Part shown: positions 36,075 through 46,997 of the stretch, in pieces | Layout: each line of letters opens with the position of its first letter | Position numbering within the stretch: position 1 is the first letter of the stretch | DNA from: Arabidopsis thaliana | Lineage: Eukaryota; Streptophyta; Magnoliopsida; Brassicales; Brassicaceae | Length of the DNA stretch: 64,000 nucleotides | Direction: 5' to 3' | NCBI RefSeq assembly: GCF_000001735.4 | Contig: NC_003070.9 | Span: 24,227,971 to 24,291,970, forward strand | The notes under the pieces: generated by a model | Seen by the model: only the letters and a program-made list of their open reading frames with translations | What the model was told of the DNA's origin: nothing | The model's database searches: none | Made by a program: the position numbers and the translations under genes

Positions 36075-36400
36075 TTTAATATGGATGACTTAAATCACCT
36101 TATTTTTACGGATGATTTTAGTCACCATATATTATTTTAATATTTTAATATAGATGAGTTTAATCGTTATATTTTATTTGATACTTTAATTTAATGCTTT
36201 AACATAGATGATTTTGATCATCATATTTTATTTAATATTTTAATTTACTGTTTTAATATGGATGATTTAAATCATCATATTTTATTTAATATTTTAATTT
36301 ACTGCCTTAACATGGACAATTTAAATTACCATAACTTATTTACTTCTTTTACCGCTTTTAGTTTATTCTCTTAATATGGATGATTTAGTCACCATATCAT
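36075..36400. repeat. 54-bp tandem repeat array downstream of PHERES1
   Basis: Units start at 36148, 36202, 36256 and 36310, exactly 54 bp apart, with more diverged copies on both sides (36075, 36107, 36374). The consensus opens with ATATGGATGATTTAAATCAT, then CATATTTTATTTAATA and a TTTACTGTTTTA end. The best unit contains a perfect 16-bp palindrome, GATGATTTAAATCATC (36261-36276). The array lies about 2.2 kb past the PHERES1 stop codon, on its 3' side. Work on PHERES1 imprinting describes a methylated region with direct repeats 3' of the gene; this array is the obvious candidate, though identity is inferred. Confidence 0.8.
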
Positions 36401-36898
36401 AATCATATTATCGTCTATATTATCATTATTATTAAAGGAGGCTCAGCCACCTATATAAACTAATATATCTTCTTGATTATTTGTTTTTGAACTAAGATTT
36501 CATTTATCTTTTAAATCTCAACAGTCAGACAAATTTAACTACCCATGCTTTAATATTTGTTTTTACTTTTCAAACGGTTACTTAACCGCTAATAACAATA
36601 ATTTTCATCTATATATACACTTATTTTTCATTAATTCCTCTCACTCAAATATCTCATTTTTTCCAAAAAATATTCTCTCTCAAAAACTGACTCATCGGTT
36701 TTTAGTTTTTATAAGAGATTTTATATTTGTTTTAATTTACGGTTTACTCTTTGGAGAGTATTTTTCCTAAAACGTTTTGATGGTTATTATTATACTTTTT
36801 AAAATGTAATTGTATTGCTTATACAAGTACCTTCCATGCTATAAAATAAAATATCAAATTTCTAATAACGTTCTCCATGATTTTATATTAGAAATGAA

Positions 36899-37450
36899 AT
36901 GACTAATATCGAGAAGCTTCGATTTACAGTCTTATACATTACTCAGACTTACTACATATCTTAGACCATCAATGTTAAGTTACGTTTGGAGTCTCTTGAG
37001 ATAACGGAGACCTTAAAAGAGTATGATACTTCGATGGCCCAAGAAAAAGTAAAATCGAATCTTCCTTAAAAGACAATTCGATAAAAGTGTATTATATGAC
37101 TATGCACACATGCGAGATCTTAAAGAACTTTGGAAATCCTTAAAAGATCCTTTTGATCACCAACGAGATATCACCCTCCCACTTGCTTGGGATGAATGGC
37201 AAAGTCTAACGTTCCAAAACTTTGACAAAGTAATAAATTACAATTCTATCATGTTGGGATAAAAAAGCATTCCATGAAATTAATGCATTCGATGTTAAAA
37301 ACTCAGTGATGAAAAACAAAGTTTTTCGAAAACGATAGATATTATTTATCAAGAATCTTTTTCCGTTGGATAAAATAGATAATACAAGCACACAAATTTA
37401 TCAAAATTTGCGATCACGCAAATTCTTGTTGGACTAGAATTTAGGTGTCA
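36899..37450 (+). mobile_element. decayed Ty1/copia gag fragment
   Basis: Starting at MTNIEKLRF (36899) and interrupted by stops, the plus strand reads as a copia-type gag. The clearest block is LKELWKSLKDPFDHQRDITLPLAWDEWQSLTFQNF (37111-37215), followed by DKVINYNSIM. No LTRs or downstream protease were seen. Confidence 0.6.
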
Positions 37451-37629
37451 TAAATAAACTTAACTATATTTGCGAGTCTTTTGATCCAAAAATCTTGTAC
37501 AACGTGTCTCAATTCTGAAACAACAAAGCAGGGGAAGTGTGGAAACAATGTGAAAGAAGAGATTTTTAAGATTCCTTAATTTCTTTTATGGCCGTATCTT
37601 GCTAGGTTTTCTACTATTCTATGTTTTTT

Positions 37630-38025
37630 TCCACAAGCGTGCCAATATGTTGAAAGAAGCGTGTATTCCTAAAAAGGAATGAGGGCTTCATTTCCAACGT
37701 ATTCATGTGTCACGGTTGTTTAGCTTAAGCTTAATTTGGAAACTACTAACTTCGTGGGGGTTTATTATGGGCGGTTCCGACAATATATTATCTGTTAGGA
37801 TGGTAAGGATTCTACTCTAGGTTCCAAAACGTGGCAGAAGCTACTGAAGTTAAAACCAATTACGGCTGAGTATGTACATCAGGAGATCCACAATGGTCAG
37901 CACTATATATGTACTTTTGTCTTCGATTTTTTTATTCCCATGGGACGTCTTCTCGACTCATAGATGAGGTATGCATTAGAAAATTATGTGTGCCAAAGTA
38001 TGCAAAGGTCTCACAAGTGGTCACC
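37630..38025 (+). mobile_element. decayed LINE reverse-transcriptase C-terminal fragment
   Basis: Frame-shifted pieces resembling the end of plant LINE reverse transcriptases: IPKKEGGLHFQRIH, LSLIWKLLTSWGF and MGRLLDS with a following amphipathic stretch. Many stops; no intact domain. Confidence 0.5.
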
Positions 38026-38510
38026 TAAACTACGTAGTTGAGAATTTGCTAGAAACATCTTGAAATAGCATGGTACACAAAATTGAAATCCTTTCTTTTT
38101 TGTGATCAACATTTGAATCCAACAAAAATATGGCAATAACATTCATAATCATTTTAGTTCAAATATAAGTAAGACGAAAACATGACATAGCCATAGCATA
38201 TATATAGGCAAAACAAAGAAAGTTGACTTAATCAAAGCTATTTTAGATATTATAGGGTTTTTAATGACATCATATCTAAAGATTTGTTTCTTCTAAAGAT
38301 ACTGAAAACTCTTTATTTTGTAATGATTAAAATTATTCAAATTGAACTAAACCTTTTCAGGCAAATACATCAACGGAAATGAACTTAAAGGCAAAACCTT
38401 TAACTGTAGTACAATAATAAAAAAAAACATCACATAAATTTTATTTTCTGAAATGGAAAAATCAAAAGATGCAGATGATCAACCACTTCACTCGAAATAC
38501 ATCCCTTCGA
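38026..38510. other. PHERES1 3' flank
   Basis: AT-rich DNA between the LINE remnant and the PHERES1 stop codon; no gene recognised. Confidence 0.4.
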
Positions 38511-39350
38511 CTAGAGATCATTGATGATGTTAGGAGCACAAACATCAGTGGGGGCAGTGGTGACGGTAGCGAGACAATCGATTTCGGGGTGGTAGTTGTT
38601 GTTGTCCATGCAAGGAATGCCCTCGTCCTCTCCATCATTAAGATCCAAATTCATACTCTGATTTGGATCTATATTCATTTTCATGTTAAAATCATGAAGT
38701 TTCTTTGGAATCTGATCATAAAAATCATAAAGAGCCTGGTATTGGAATTGAACCGGCTCTTGCTGATTTTGGTTTTGATCTTGAATCATACGACCATCAA
38801 AACCGATTGGGACAGATGCATCCACAACAGTAGGAGCTACACCAATAGGAGGAGGTACAGATGAAGAAGACTCACCGTTCTCCTTAAGGATCTCAACCCT
38901 ACGAATAACACCATTGAGATACTTGTTAAGAAATACATTCAAATCAAGAAGATCTCTTCCATGAAGATGAGACACGTCCACCTCTCCTTTGAGACAACCA
39001 AACATTAAATCTCGAATCTGAGAATTACGGTTCTCATCACGTAGCTTCTGGAGACGTTCTGTTTCTTTGGCGATCCTTTGACGTAAAAACGTCTCTTGAT
39101 CCACCATCTTCTTGGTCCGGTCCAACACCGAAAACTCCATAAACTTCGACATCACTTCTTCAACGCCTTCCCTTGATGGCCAAGGCTCCTGGATCGAGTT
39201 GTACGGGCTACGGATGACCGCACATGCGTCAACACCACATAGAGTTACTAGCTCGTTGAATTTCTTCAGCATCCCTTTCTTCCTTTTGGTGAATGTTGTT
39301 TTCCTCACTGAATCATTTTCTATGAACGATAACTTCATCTTCCCCCTCAT
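38511..39350 (-). CDS. PHE1: PHERES1 (AGL37), imprinted type I MADS-box factor
   Basis: Intronless minus-strand ORF of 279 residues. MADS domain at about residues 1-60 (MRGKMKLSFIENDSVRKTTFTKRKKGMLKKFNELVTLCGVDACAVIRSPY), then EPWPSREGVEEVMSKFMEFS, a coiled coil (RQRIAKETERLQKLRDEN) and a Gln/Asn-rich tail ending in the same residues as PHERES2. PHERES1 is a paternally expressed imprinted gene of the endosperm, repressed on the maternal allele by the FIS Polycomb complex and dependent on DNA methylation downstream of the gene. A TATA box (TATATAAA in reverse) lies at about 39409-39417. Matches At1g65330 by sequence and order. Confidence 0.96.
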   Translation of the reverse strand: MRGKMKLSFIENDSVRKTTFTKRKKGMLKKFNELVTLCGVDACAVIRSPYNSIQEPWPSREGVEEVMSKFMEFSVLDRTKKMVDQETFLRQRIAKETERLQKLRDENRNSQIRDLMFGCLKGEVDVSHLHGRDLLDLNVFLNKYLNGVIRRVEILKENGESSSSVPPPIGVAPTVVDASVPIGFDGRMIQDQNQNQQEPVQFQYQALYDFYDQIPKKLHDFNMKMNIDPNQSMNLDLNDGEDEGIPCMDNNNYHPEIDCLATVTTAPTDVCAPNIINDL

Positions 39351-40164
39351 ATCTCTTATCTTTTTCTTTTGTGTATTTTGCTTTGTCTTGTTAGCATGAG
39401 GAGGATGGTTTATATAGTCAATTTTCGAGTCAATAGATTTTTTATTGCTTTGCTGGATATGATTAATTGATTTTTTATTTTACTAATTTTTCAGGATTTG
39501 TATTAGTTTCACCCTTACGTGTAGGCATGTGATTGATGGTAAAGTGATAATCATTTATCTTTAGAGACAGCCCATATAGATATTTTACCTTTTGGGGGGC
39601 ATATATAAAAACAAGATATATAGGAAAACAGTTGTATCACATATCTAATGAGATTTATACTTTATTTAGGAAGTCCATTGAAAGGAAAACAAATTACATC
39701 AAAGGTAATTTAAGATATTTCTTCAATCTCTAAATTTTTTCTATATGTTAATAGTTTATATAAACATAATTAATAAATAATTTAAAATACATGTAATATC
39801 AGTTGGATAGAAAGTAATGTTATGGCTAAACAGTGAAAGTAATGTTATTTTATTTTTTTTGTTTCGTTAAGACACATGCTATTATGTGTGTTATCGATTT
39901 TGGGTGTTATAACTGTGGGGAAGGGTCCAATAATACAAACCATAGCTGCCAAAAAAAATATTAGTAACTAAACATCAGATTCTAAAGACCACAAAATGTG
40001 AGCACATGCTATTGTAAAACCGTGATGTTATTATGAAATAGAGACTCTTATAAGGCAAATGACTGATACAAATTAAAGACGTGTTTGCAAAATAAGTCTA
40101 AGCATGAGTAAACATGCATGTTTTATTGAAATCTTTAACAGCAAAAAAAATACAAAAACTATCA
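39351..40164. other. PHERES1 promoter and CYP96A3 3' flank
   Basis: 39490-39605 is the inverted copy of the PHERES2 promoter block. 39868-40010 is a diverged copy of the repeat found at 35.2 and 35.4 kb. No gene in between. Confidence 0.55.
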
Positions 40165-41676
40165 CTAGATCCTAGTGATATTAACTTTGAGACCATGTTG
40201 CATACGAAAAAGAACAGAAGGAACTGGTTCGGTTTTGTGCCCTTCAACGACCTTGATGTCATAGTTTCGTATGATTTCCGCAGCCACTGTCTTCATCTGT
40301 AAGAACGTTAACTTTTTCCCCAAGCAAGCTCTTGGACCGGCGTTAAACGCCAAGAACTTATATGAAGGTTCATGTTTTAACCTTCCACTGTCTGAAATCC
40401 ATCTCTCTGGTCTGAAATCTTCTGCGTCATCTCCCCAAACAGATTTCATCCTCCCTAATGCATACATAGATATGACAATCTTCCATTTCTCATCTACTCT
40501 ATGCCCACTTGGAAGTACGTCTGGCTTTGCCGGTGACTTGTGGTTAAATGGAACTGGTGGGTATAACCTTAGCGTCTCACACACGGCACCGTGTAGATAC
40601 ACGAGCTTTTCTAAATCTGCGGGATCAAACCTCGGCATCTTCTTGTTAACCTCTTGTCGGATCTTGTTTATTGCCTCAGGGTTCTTGGACATAAGCCAGA
40701 AGAACCAAGTGAGTGCTGAACTTGTTGTATCTCTTGCCGCTATCAAGAAACCCAAAATAGTGTCTTTGATGAATCTATCATCACTTGGTTCCAAGTACTT
40801 ATATTTGGTCGTGTCCATAGTCATGTAGTATGTCAACACGTCTATGGCCTCTCCTCTTGAGGGATGATGAGTCCCATGACTATTGATCTCCTCTCGTTTA
40901 GCCGTTATGATCTTCTCGAGTAGTTGATCGAATACCGCTAGACCTCTTTTCAATCTTTTCTCTACTCCTACACCAATCAAATATTGGAGCCTCCACAAGA
41001 AAACCGGCTTAACATGTCTATAGAAAACCCCGTCAGAAACACCATCGACCGCGTCACCGAACTCAACCTTAGGCATTTCAACGGATAAACATTTTGGATC
41101 ATACCCGGTCATCAAAATCAAAGATGTATCAAACAAGAATCTCTGGAACAAATCTTGCAAGTCGACAAGGATATTTTTATCAGCTGCGTTTTCAAGAATA
41201 GGAACAAGCCCTTGCCTTAATTTTCTTACACTTGTACTCACCCAGAACATTTGGAAATCTTGATTACTAAAAATGGCATGAGACGAGTTCCTCATATCCT
41301 CCCACAAACCCGAGTCAACGTTGAAAATTGAATCACCCACGACTTCGAAGATCTTCTTGAACTCCATTCCTTTGGGGTAGTTAGCAAAATTTGAGCTTAG
41401 AATGTAGTGGATATTCACCGGATCAACAGTAAGCAAGATGTCCATTCCGCTAAGACATGGACCTTTGAAACAAAACGTCATATCTGTCGCCTCAAGAACC
41501 TCGGTGATCCAGTCGTAGATACGAGGCACTTGGAGGAGTAGACCCGGAAGCATCCCAAGGGCCGGCCAGTTCGTGAGCAAAGGCTTGGGAGTTTTCTTGT
41601 GGAGTAATAAACATTGGAAGAAAATGAAGAAAACAAATGCTGTGAAGATTTCAAGTAAACCTATGACTATCGCCAT
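40165..41676 (-). CDS. CYP96A3: cytochrome P450 CYP96A3
   Basis: Intronless minus-strand ORF. I start at MAIVIGLLEIFTAFVFFIFF, giving 503 residues, because this places the membrane anchor at the N-terminus as usual for CYP96A; an upstream in-frame ATG at 41700 would add eight residues. P450 marks are intact: the I-helix AARDTTSSALTWFFW, ExxR in ETLRLYPPVPF, the FRPERW region and the heme loop FNAGPRACLGKKL with its Cys ligand. CYP96A proteins sit in the ER membrane and hydroxylate long-chain aliphatics; CYP96A15 acts mid-chain on wax alkanes. The substrate of CYP96A3 is not evident from sequence. Matches At1g65340. Confidence 0.95.
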   Translation of the reverse strand: MAIVIGLLEIFTAFVFFIFFQCLLLHKKTPKPLLTNWPALGMLPGLLLQVPRIYDWITEVLEATDMTFCFKGPCLSGMDILLTVDPVNIHYILSSNFANYPKGMEFKKIFEVVGDSIFNVDSGLWEDMRNSSHAIFSNQDFQMFWVSTSVRKLRQGLVPILENAADKNILVDLQDLFQRFLFDTSLILMTGYDPKCLSVEMPKVEFGDAVDGVSDGVFYRHVKPVFLWRLQYLIGVGVEKRLKRGLAVFDQLLEKIITAKREEINSHGTHHPSRGEAIDVLTYYMTMDTTKYKYLEPSDDRFIKDTILGFLIAARDTTSSALTWFFWLMSKNPEAINKIRQEVNKKMPRFDPADLEKLVYLHGAVCETLRLYPPVPFNHKSPAKPDVLPSGHRVDEKWKIVISMYALGRMKSVWGDDAEDFRPERWISDSGRLKHEPSYKFLAFNAGPRACLGKKLTFLQMKTVAAEIIRNYDIKVVEGHKTEPVPSVLFRMQHGLKVNITRI

Positions 41677-43190
41677 TATAGTAACAAAATGTTTATTCAA
41701 GAAATCTTTTTTTTCTTTTGGTCAAGAAATGTTTTGTCTTGTTAGTGAGTATATGAACTCCCTTACGATATCATATACGAAATGAAATGAATAAACACAT
41801 GCATTCTATTTCGATCCGTTGCATTGGGATGTGTAACGACATTAAATCATATTATCCGTTAAAACTTTTTTTTCCAATTTTATGTATAGTGTATGCGCAG
41901 AGGCGGAACCATATTTTGTAATAAATGCCTCGAGTAAATTTTGTAAGATTTCTGCAAATTATGAAAGTTTACATTGATGTCCCCACCCATAAGTCTTTTT
42001 CTAATCAGAATATTTTAGGTGGTGTTATGGGTTAGTTTGGGTTTATATTTCATAAGTCTTTTTCTAAAGTTTATATCTTAGGTTTAAAGTTTTATCGGAT
42101 TTTAAAAAACATTTGGGTTCATTGAAAGTGAATCATTAATCATTTTGTTAAATACGTAGAAGTGTATATTCAACGATACGTGATGTCATTTGGTTTTCTA
42201 TTATTGAATGAAATTTTATAACAAATGATATGGTAATCTAAACAAAATCCAACAAAACTTTTGACCATTTTTTATTTTTTTATTTCAAGCTTTTCTACTA
42301 TTTTAAAGTCTTTTTAAGAAAATATAAGCTAAAATTTTGTTCATAAATCTTTCGATAATTCCAAATCAAAACTTTTTAAAAAAAATAAAAGAAAAATACA
42401 TGAAAAAACCTTTAAAAAATCATTAAAAAAACATAAATCTACATTTATTTCATTCTACCTAGCCTCTCTTCTACCGACATGCTCGTATTCCCAAATGGTA
42501 AATCTTAATAAGTGAAGTATGTGAATGGAATCCAAGTGTGGTTTGGATCAAGAAGAACATATTAGAGTTCTTTGAAATTTTCGAAACAAGTTTACATGTA
42601 TATGTATAAATGTTTATTTTTCTTTTGAATATAATTTAATATTAGATTCAAAAAAAAAAAAAAAAAAAAATCTTTATGTGTGTCTTGTAACGAATACGTT
42701 CATCTAAATCAGAAATTTCTTTACATCATTCCAAACATTATGCTTTTTGTGCCACTTCTTTTTATCGTCTATCTTCTCTTTGTTGTATTATATTCAAAGT
42801 TTAACCGATAACAACCATCATAAGATTTTCTTTCTTTTGGGAAGTACTTTTTCAGATCTTGTATATATTACATTTAAATGAATATATTATTGTTTTAAAC
42901 TCTTGTAATTGTATGTGCGGCTCTTAATTTAGATAAAGCCTTAAAAATTAAAATTCTGGTAAATAACAAAAGTAATAGAAAATCTTAATTAAAGTCGGCT
43001 ACGGATATATAGAAATTAGAAAAGGATAAACTTTAAACATACATCTGTTAATAATCCAAGGAAAAGAGAATTATCTTTTTGGTTAATAATCCCTAAATTT
43101 AGGGAAAAGAGAAATTATCCCCACTCCAATTTATACATGTAATTAACATATTTCCTAATTAAACTAGGAAAAAAAACAAAGGTATATTCT
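41677..43190. other. AT-rich intergenic region
   Basis: Includes a CAGAGGCGGAACCAT sequence at about 41897 that resembles hAT-type transposon ends (no partner found), an A21 run at 42650-42670 and the promoter of the next gene. No coding potential recognised. Confidence 0.4.
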
Positions 43191-43305
43191 CTTATATATA
43201 TGAACACCCACAGACGCTCTCAAACATCACAAAGTAAATCTGAAAAAGCTTTCTCGAATTCACGTAACCAAAGAACACCCTAAAAGCTCCGGATTCTCTT
43301 CAACA

Positions 43306-43677
43306 ATGGTGAATACTTGTAGAATCAGCTTCATAAGCTTCATGATACTCTTGCTCTTCATCAATCAGTCATCTCTTTCTTCTTCTGTACGCATCGGTCT
43401 ACAAGGAGGTCGAGATCTTATTCACCACCGTACACTTGATGAGATTGAGAGAGACAAGGCACGTCTCAGTTTCTTGTTTAAAACGATGGAGGATGCATAT
43501 GATTCCAATTTTGATGAGGATCTCCCGCTCCCCCCATGGCCTTATGTTAGGGTTAAAGGGGTCGAGGTGATTGGACGCTCGTATGCAACGAAAGGCGAAG
43601 TCACTGAATCGATATTATATCCGAGAGTTTGCCGTTTCTTCTTCTGCAAGTCTAGGCCTTTGGTTTGGTTCCTTTAG
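43306..43677 (+). CDS. small predicted secreted protein, unknown function
   Basis: Single-exon ORF of 123 residues with a convincing promoter: TATATATATGAACACCC at about 43193, about 110 bp before the ATG. A classical signal peptide follows (FISFMILLLFINQSSLSSS). The mature part has a basic/His patch (GGRDLIHHRTLDEIERDKARL), an acidic-proline stretch (NFDEDLPLPPWPYVRVKGVEV) and two cysteines in a basic end (YPRVCRFFFCKSRP). I recognise no family. It could be a secreted peptide precursor or a recent orphan gene. No stop, frameshift or intron is needed to read it. Confidence 0.55.
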   Translation: MVNTCRISFISFMILLLFINQSSLSSSVRIGLQGGRDLIHHRTLDEIERDKARLSFLFKTMEDAYDSNFDEDLPLPPWPYVRVKGVEVIGRSYATKGEVTESILYPRVCRFFFCKSRPLVWFL

Positions 43678-44547
43678 GGTTTGATACTTCGATGTATCAT
43701 ATAAACCCTCTTTTTTTAGAGACTTTGTAACTCTTCTTCAATGTAATGGATCTATTCTTTTGTAAACTCTTCTTCAATTTCTGTAATAATTTTTCTTTAG
43801 TTTTTCATTCGTTTTTGTCAATTTATTGATCTATATCCATAGATAAGATACGTCCAACATATGTTTCTAAACTTTTTCATCGTGTTATGTGTTTTTCTTC
43901 TTACTTCACAAATTATATATACACACTCGATCTCTATGCACAAAATCTGATCAAAGTGTCATAAAGACATAAACCATTTCATATGATTTCATGGCGAATC
44001 GAATAACAAATCACAAAATCAAGTATTCGGTTAAAATGAATCGAATAACAAATATCACAATTTTTCCGGATATCGGCTTCATACCCAGACCTAGTTATTG
44101 GTATTAAAGTTATTGGTATTAAAGCCTTTAGGCTTCTGTTCAAACCTATTTGTCTGTGTCAGCCATTTCAAGATAATTCCTTAAAACAGAAAACTTCGCC
44201 ATAGTAAATAATGGTAAAACCGTAAAAGTAAAACTTAATTACGAAATTCATATCCTTGGCCAAAATACCTTCCCACAGACCCAATCCCATATTTTGACGA
44301 GTTAAGTATGCGACATACATTGGTAGGAGGAATGCAATAATAGATTTTCTAACGTGCACTTGGATTATTATTAATATTTGAAACATACAGGCCCATTAAG
44401 AGCCCAACCGAAAGGTTCATAACAAGAAAAACGGACATAAACAGAAAATGAAACATCAACACGATAGAGAAAGTGTTCTTCTTTTGTAGACATCACCACA
44501 CAAGTGCACGAGGCTCAATCGTACAACATCAGTTTTGACCACAAAGC
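43678..44547. other. intergenic with inverted repeat copy
   Basis: 43846-43912 is an inverted copy of 34937-34993. The rest is AT-rich 3' flank of the polyubiquitin pseudogene (minus strand). Confidence 0.5.
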
Positions 44548-44550
44548 TCA

Positions 44551-44673
<123 letters not shown>

Positions 44674-45867
44674 TTAATCAGTCTCTGTCCTTACCTTCGA
44701 CGGTAACCCCTTTATAGTACAGCAGTCCCGTTTCCGGCAGTGCCTTCCCCCCCCCTAGTCTAGACCGAGTATCAATAGTTGTAGTTCCTGTCCGTTATGG
44801 ACCCTTCGTATCTTTCAAATCCAATCAATGTGTGGTGTGTATCCAAGGGCAAATGCAATCTCTGAATCTGTTACAGCCATTGTAGCACTAGGTGCCTACC
44901 CATAAGCAGTAGTTGCCCTTGAATGTGCATCAAATCCTAAGACAAGCCTATCTAATCTCACTTCTTAGTCTAAAGCACTCAAATCCTTAGAGATGTAATT
45001 GAGAAAGAAGCGCTCTAGCTCTCACTTGAAGTACAGGAAGGATAATGACTCGAGCTTTTCCGAATGAAAGGCGATAGGGGACGTACCCTAAGGAAGCAAG
45101 AAGGGAGGATTTTCTTTACTTTACCGCTATAACCTTTCTTTCACGAGTGAACCCGGGCACGAGCCTACCTTGTAAGAACCCAAGAATGGGTACCTAGGGA
45201 ATGAACCGAGTTAGAGGCGTATGCTTCCTTGACCGATAGTTTGAGTTTGTGGAACAAGTTGTAGAGATCCCATACTTTCTAGTACTTGTGGAGAATCCCA
45301 GTAAGAAATAGCTTGAGTTGTTGGTGGAAGTGACCTATACATATTTATATTTATAGGTCCTAGCCCTTTTCTTCCGCTAGGTAAGTTGGGAAGTCCAACA
45401 TAAGGCAGGTCAATTACATCGAACCTCAATTCCATCGAGCCTTGCTTAGTCTGCCTATGGTTGATAGTGAACAGCAGATATGCTACATCAAGCACTCACT
45501 TTCTGTCTATTGGCCTTAGAACACTCCTTCTTATGTTGTTTTCAATGAAGGGGAAGTGATTCCTGAGTTCCTTCGCACAGGGTTTGAATTAAATTAAGTA
45601 AGTTTTGTCTACATCTTCTCTGCAATTACATCAGGAAAGAAAGCAGATACTGATGCTGAATGCACTTAAAAAATCCCATGTCTGAATGCCTTAAACTTCG
45701 ATTCCAAAGAAAGCAGAACTAGACTGCCAACGATCTGACGATAGAGAGTCTTCACCTTGTGGACCTGCTTTCGCCTAATGGTAATCTTTGTCTTTCCTTC
45801 TGTCTTTCGGGGATGGGATTGGGTGTCCGAGTACCGATAACTAAGTAGATGTCTCACAGGCGAAGGA

Positions 45868-46116
45868 TTAGACGTCTTTGTACTCACGAAGCAGGTCTAC
45901 AGCTTTATGTTTTACCTCAGGTGGTAGATATTTTCCCACCTGGACAACTTTGCCCGAGTTTGAATTGGGGAACGAACGATCTAAGTAAGGAGGTAGCTCC
46001 AGGAAGGTAGTTCTTTGACCCAGTTCAGTGAGACGCTCCGCAAATGTTGAAAGAATAAGCGATGACATTTGTATGGTCTTGCTGTTGATGGTACCTAAAA
46101 ATGGGGTGCTGCCCAA
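45868..46116 (-). mobile_element. possible Ty3/gypsy polyprotein scrap within the mitochondrial insert
   Basis: An 82-codon frame ends KHKAVDLLREYKDV, similar to the stretch just before the reverse transcriptase domain of plant gypsy elements, and then stops. Short match only. Confidence 0.35.
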
Positions 46117-46997
46117 GCTGAGCTAACTACAGGTCCGAATATACTGCGATCACCCAGACCTTTCTAATACTGAATCTAATAGTGAAAGAAATCCTGTATA
46201 AGAAATTTATTACTAAATGCGCTTGCTTCCGTCTTCAGTTCAGAAGAATGTTCCATTGATTGGACCATACCCATTAGCCTAGCGACTGCTTAAGATAAGA
46301 AGGCAAGAACAGTGGAAGACCGGATAGACACAAAAAAAAAGATAAAAAGAGTTCAGCCGCTTGACCTGCGAGGAATTCAAGAAATCATAGGCGCGGAAGG
46401 CCAATGAACATCGGCTTCAGACCTTACCTTAGACGTACCCTACTTCCTAAAAATGAACGTAGAGATGATCCAATCTCTGGACTGGAGCCCCGGCTTTCTA
46501 TTTTCCAGCTTAATAAAGATAAAGATGGAAGCTGTTCCCGCCTTATCTCTAACTTTTCTTAGTAGACACTGTATTCATTTACTAAATAAAGTAATTTCAC
46601 TACTGGACTCCGCTCGCTTTCTATAGATAAGAGTTGAATACACTGAAACTACTCAAAAGTATGCTTACCCGGGATAACTATAACTAGTAACTAAAAGTAA
46701 TAAGCTTGACTCCTTTCAGGAGTAGGTATGCGGTCAAGCCTGTTGGATTCGTTTCGTTAACATGATTCCTCGAAAAGTCATTATTTGATTCTTGATCTTT
46801 CGATCGTAGCGCGAAGACATCACCTCCTTCTGGTAGCATCATCGCAATCACATCTCGGTTGGATTATCTGAAGTGAAGAAGTATACTAGAAATAGCTTTT
46901 CTTTGTCTTTGTTTGATTTGTTATGTTTGCATGTATGTGTGTGGTATGGGCGCAGCTCCTAGTGTAAAATGTTTACTACTTAATGCTATGCTAATAG

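Noticed and set aside
36075-36400. CRISPR-like array
   Set aside because: The 54-bp units are contiguous with no unique spacers, and the DNA is plant nuclear; it is a tandem satellite-type array.
41677-41700. Upstream ATG for CYP96A3
   Set aside because: Would put eight extra polar residues before the membrane anchor, unlike other CYP96A proteins.
41897-41912. hAT transposon end (CAGAGGCGGAACCAT)
   Set aside because: No matching inverted end or 8-bp target duplication could be found by eye.
46640-46870. tRNA or rRNA gene within the mitochondrial insert
   Set aside because: No cloverleaf with T-loop and acceptor stem could be built from the GC-richer stretches; no conserved rRNA motif seen.
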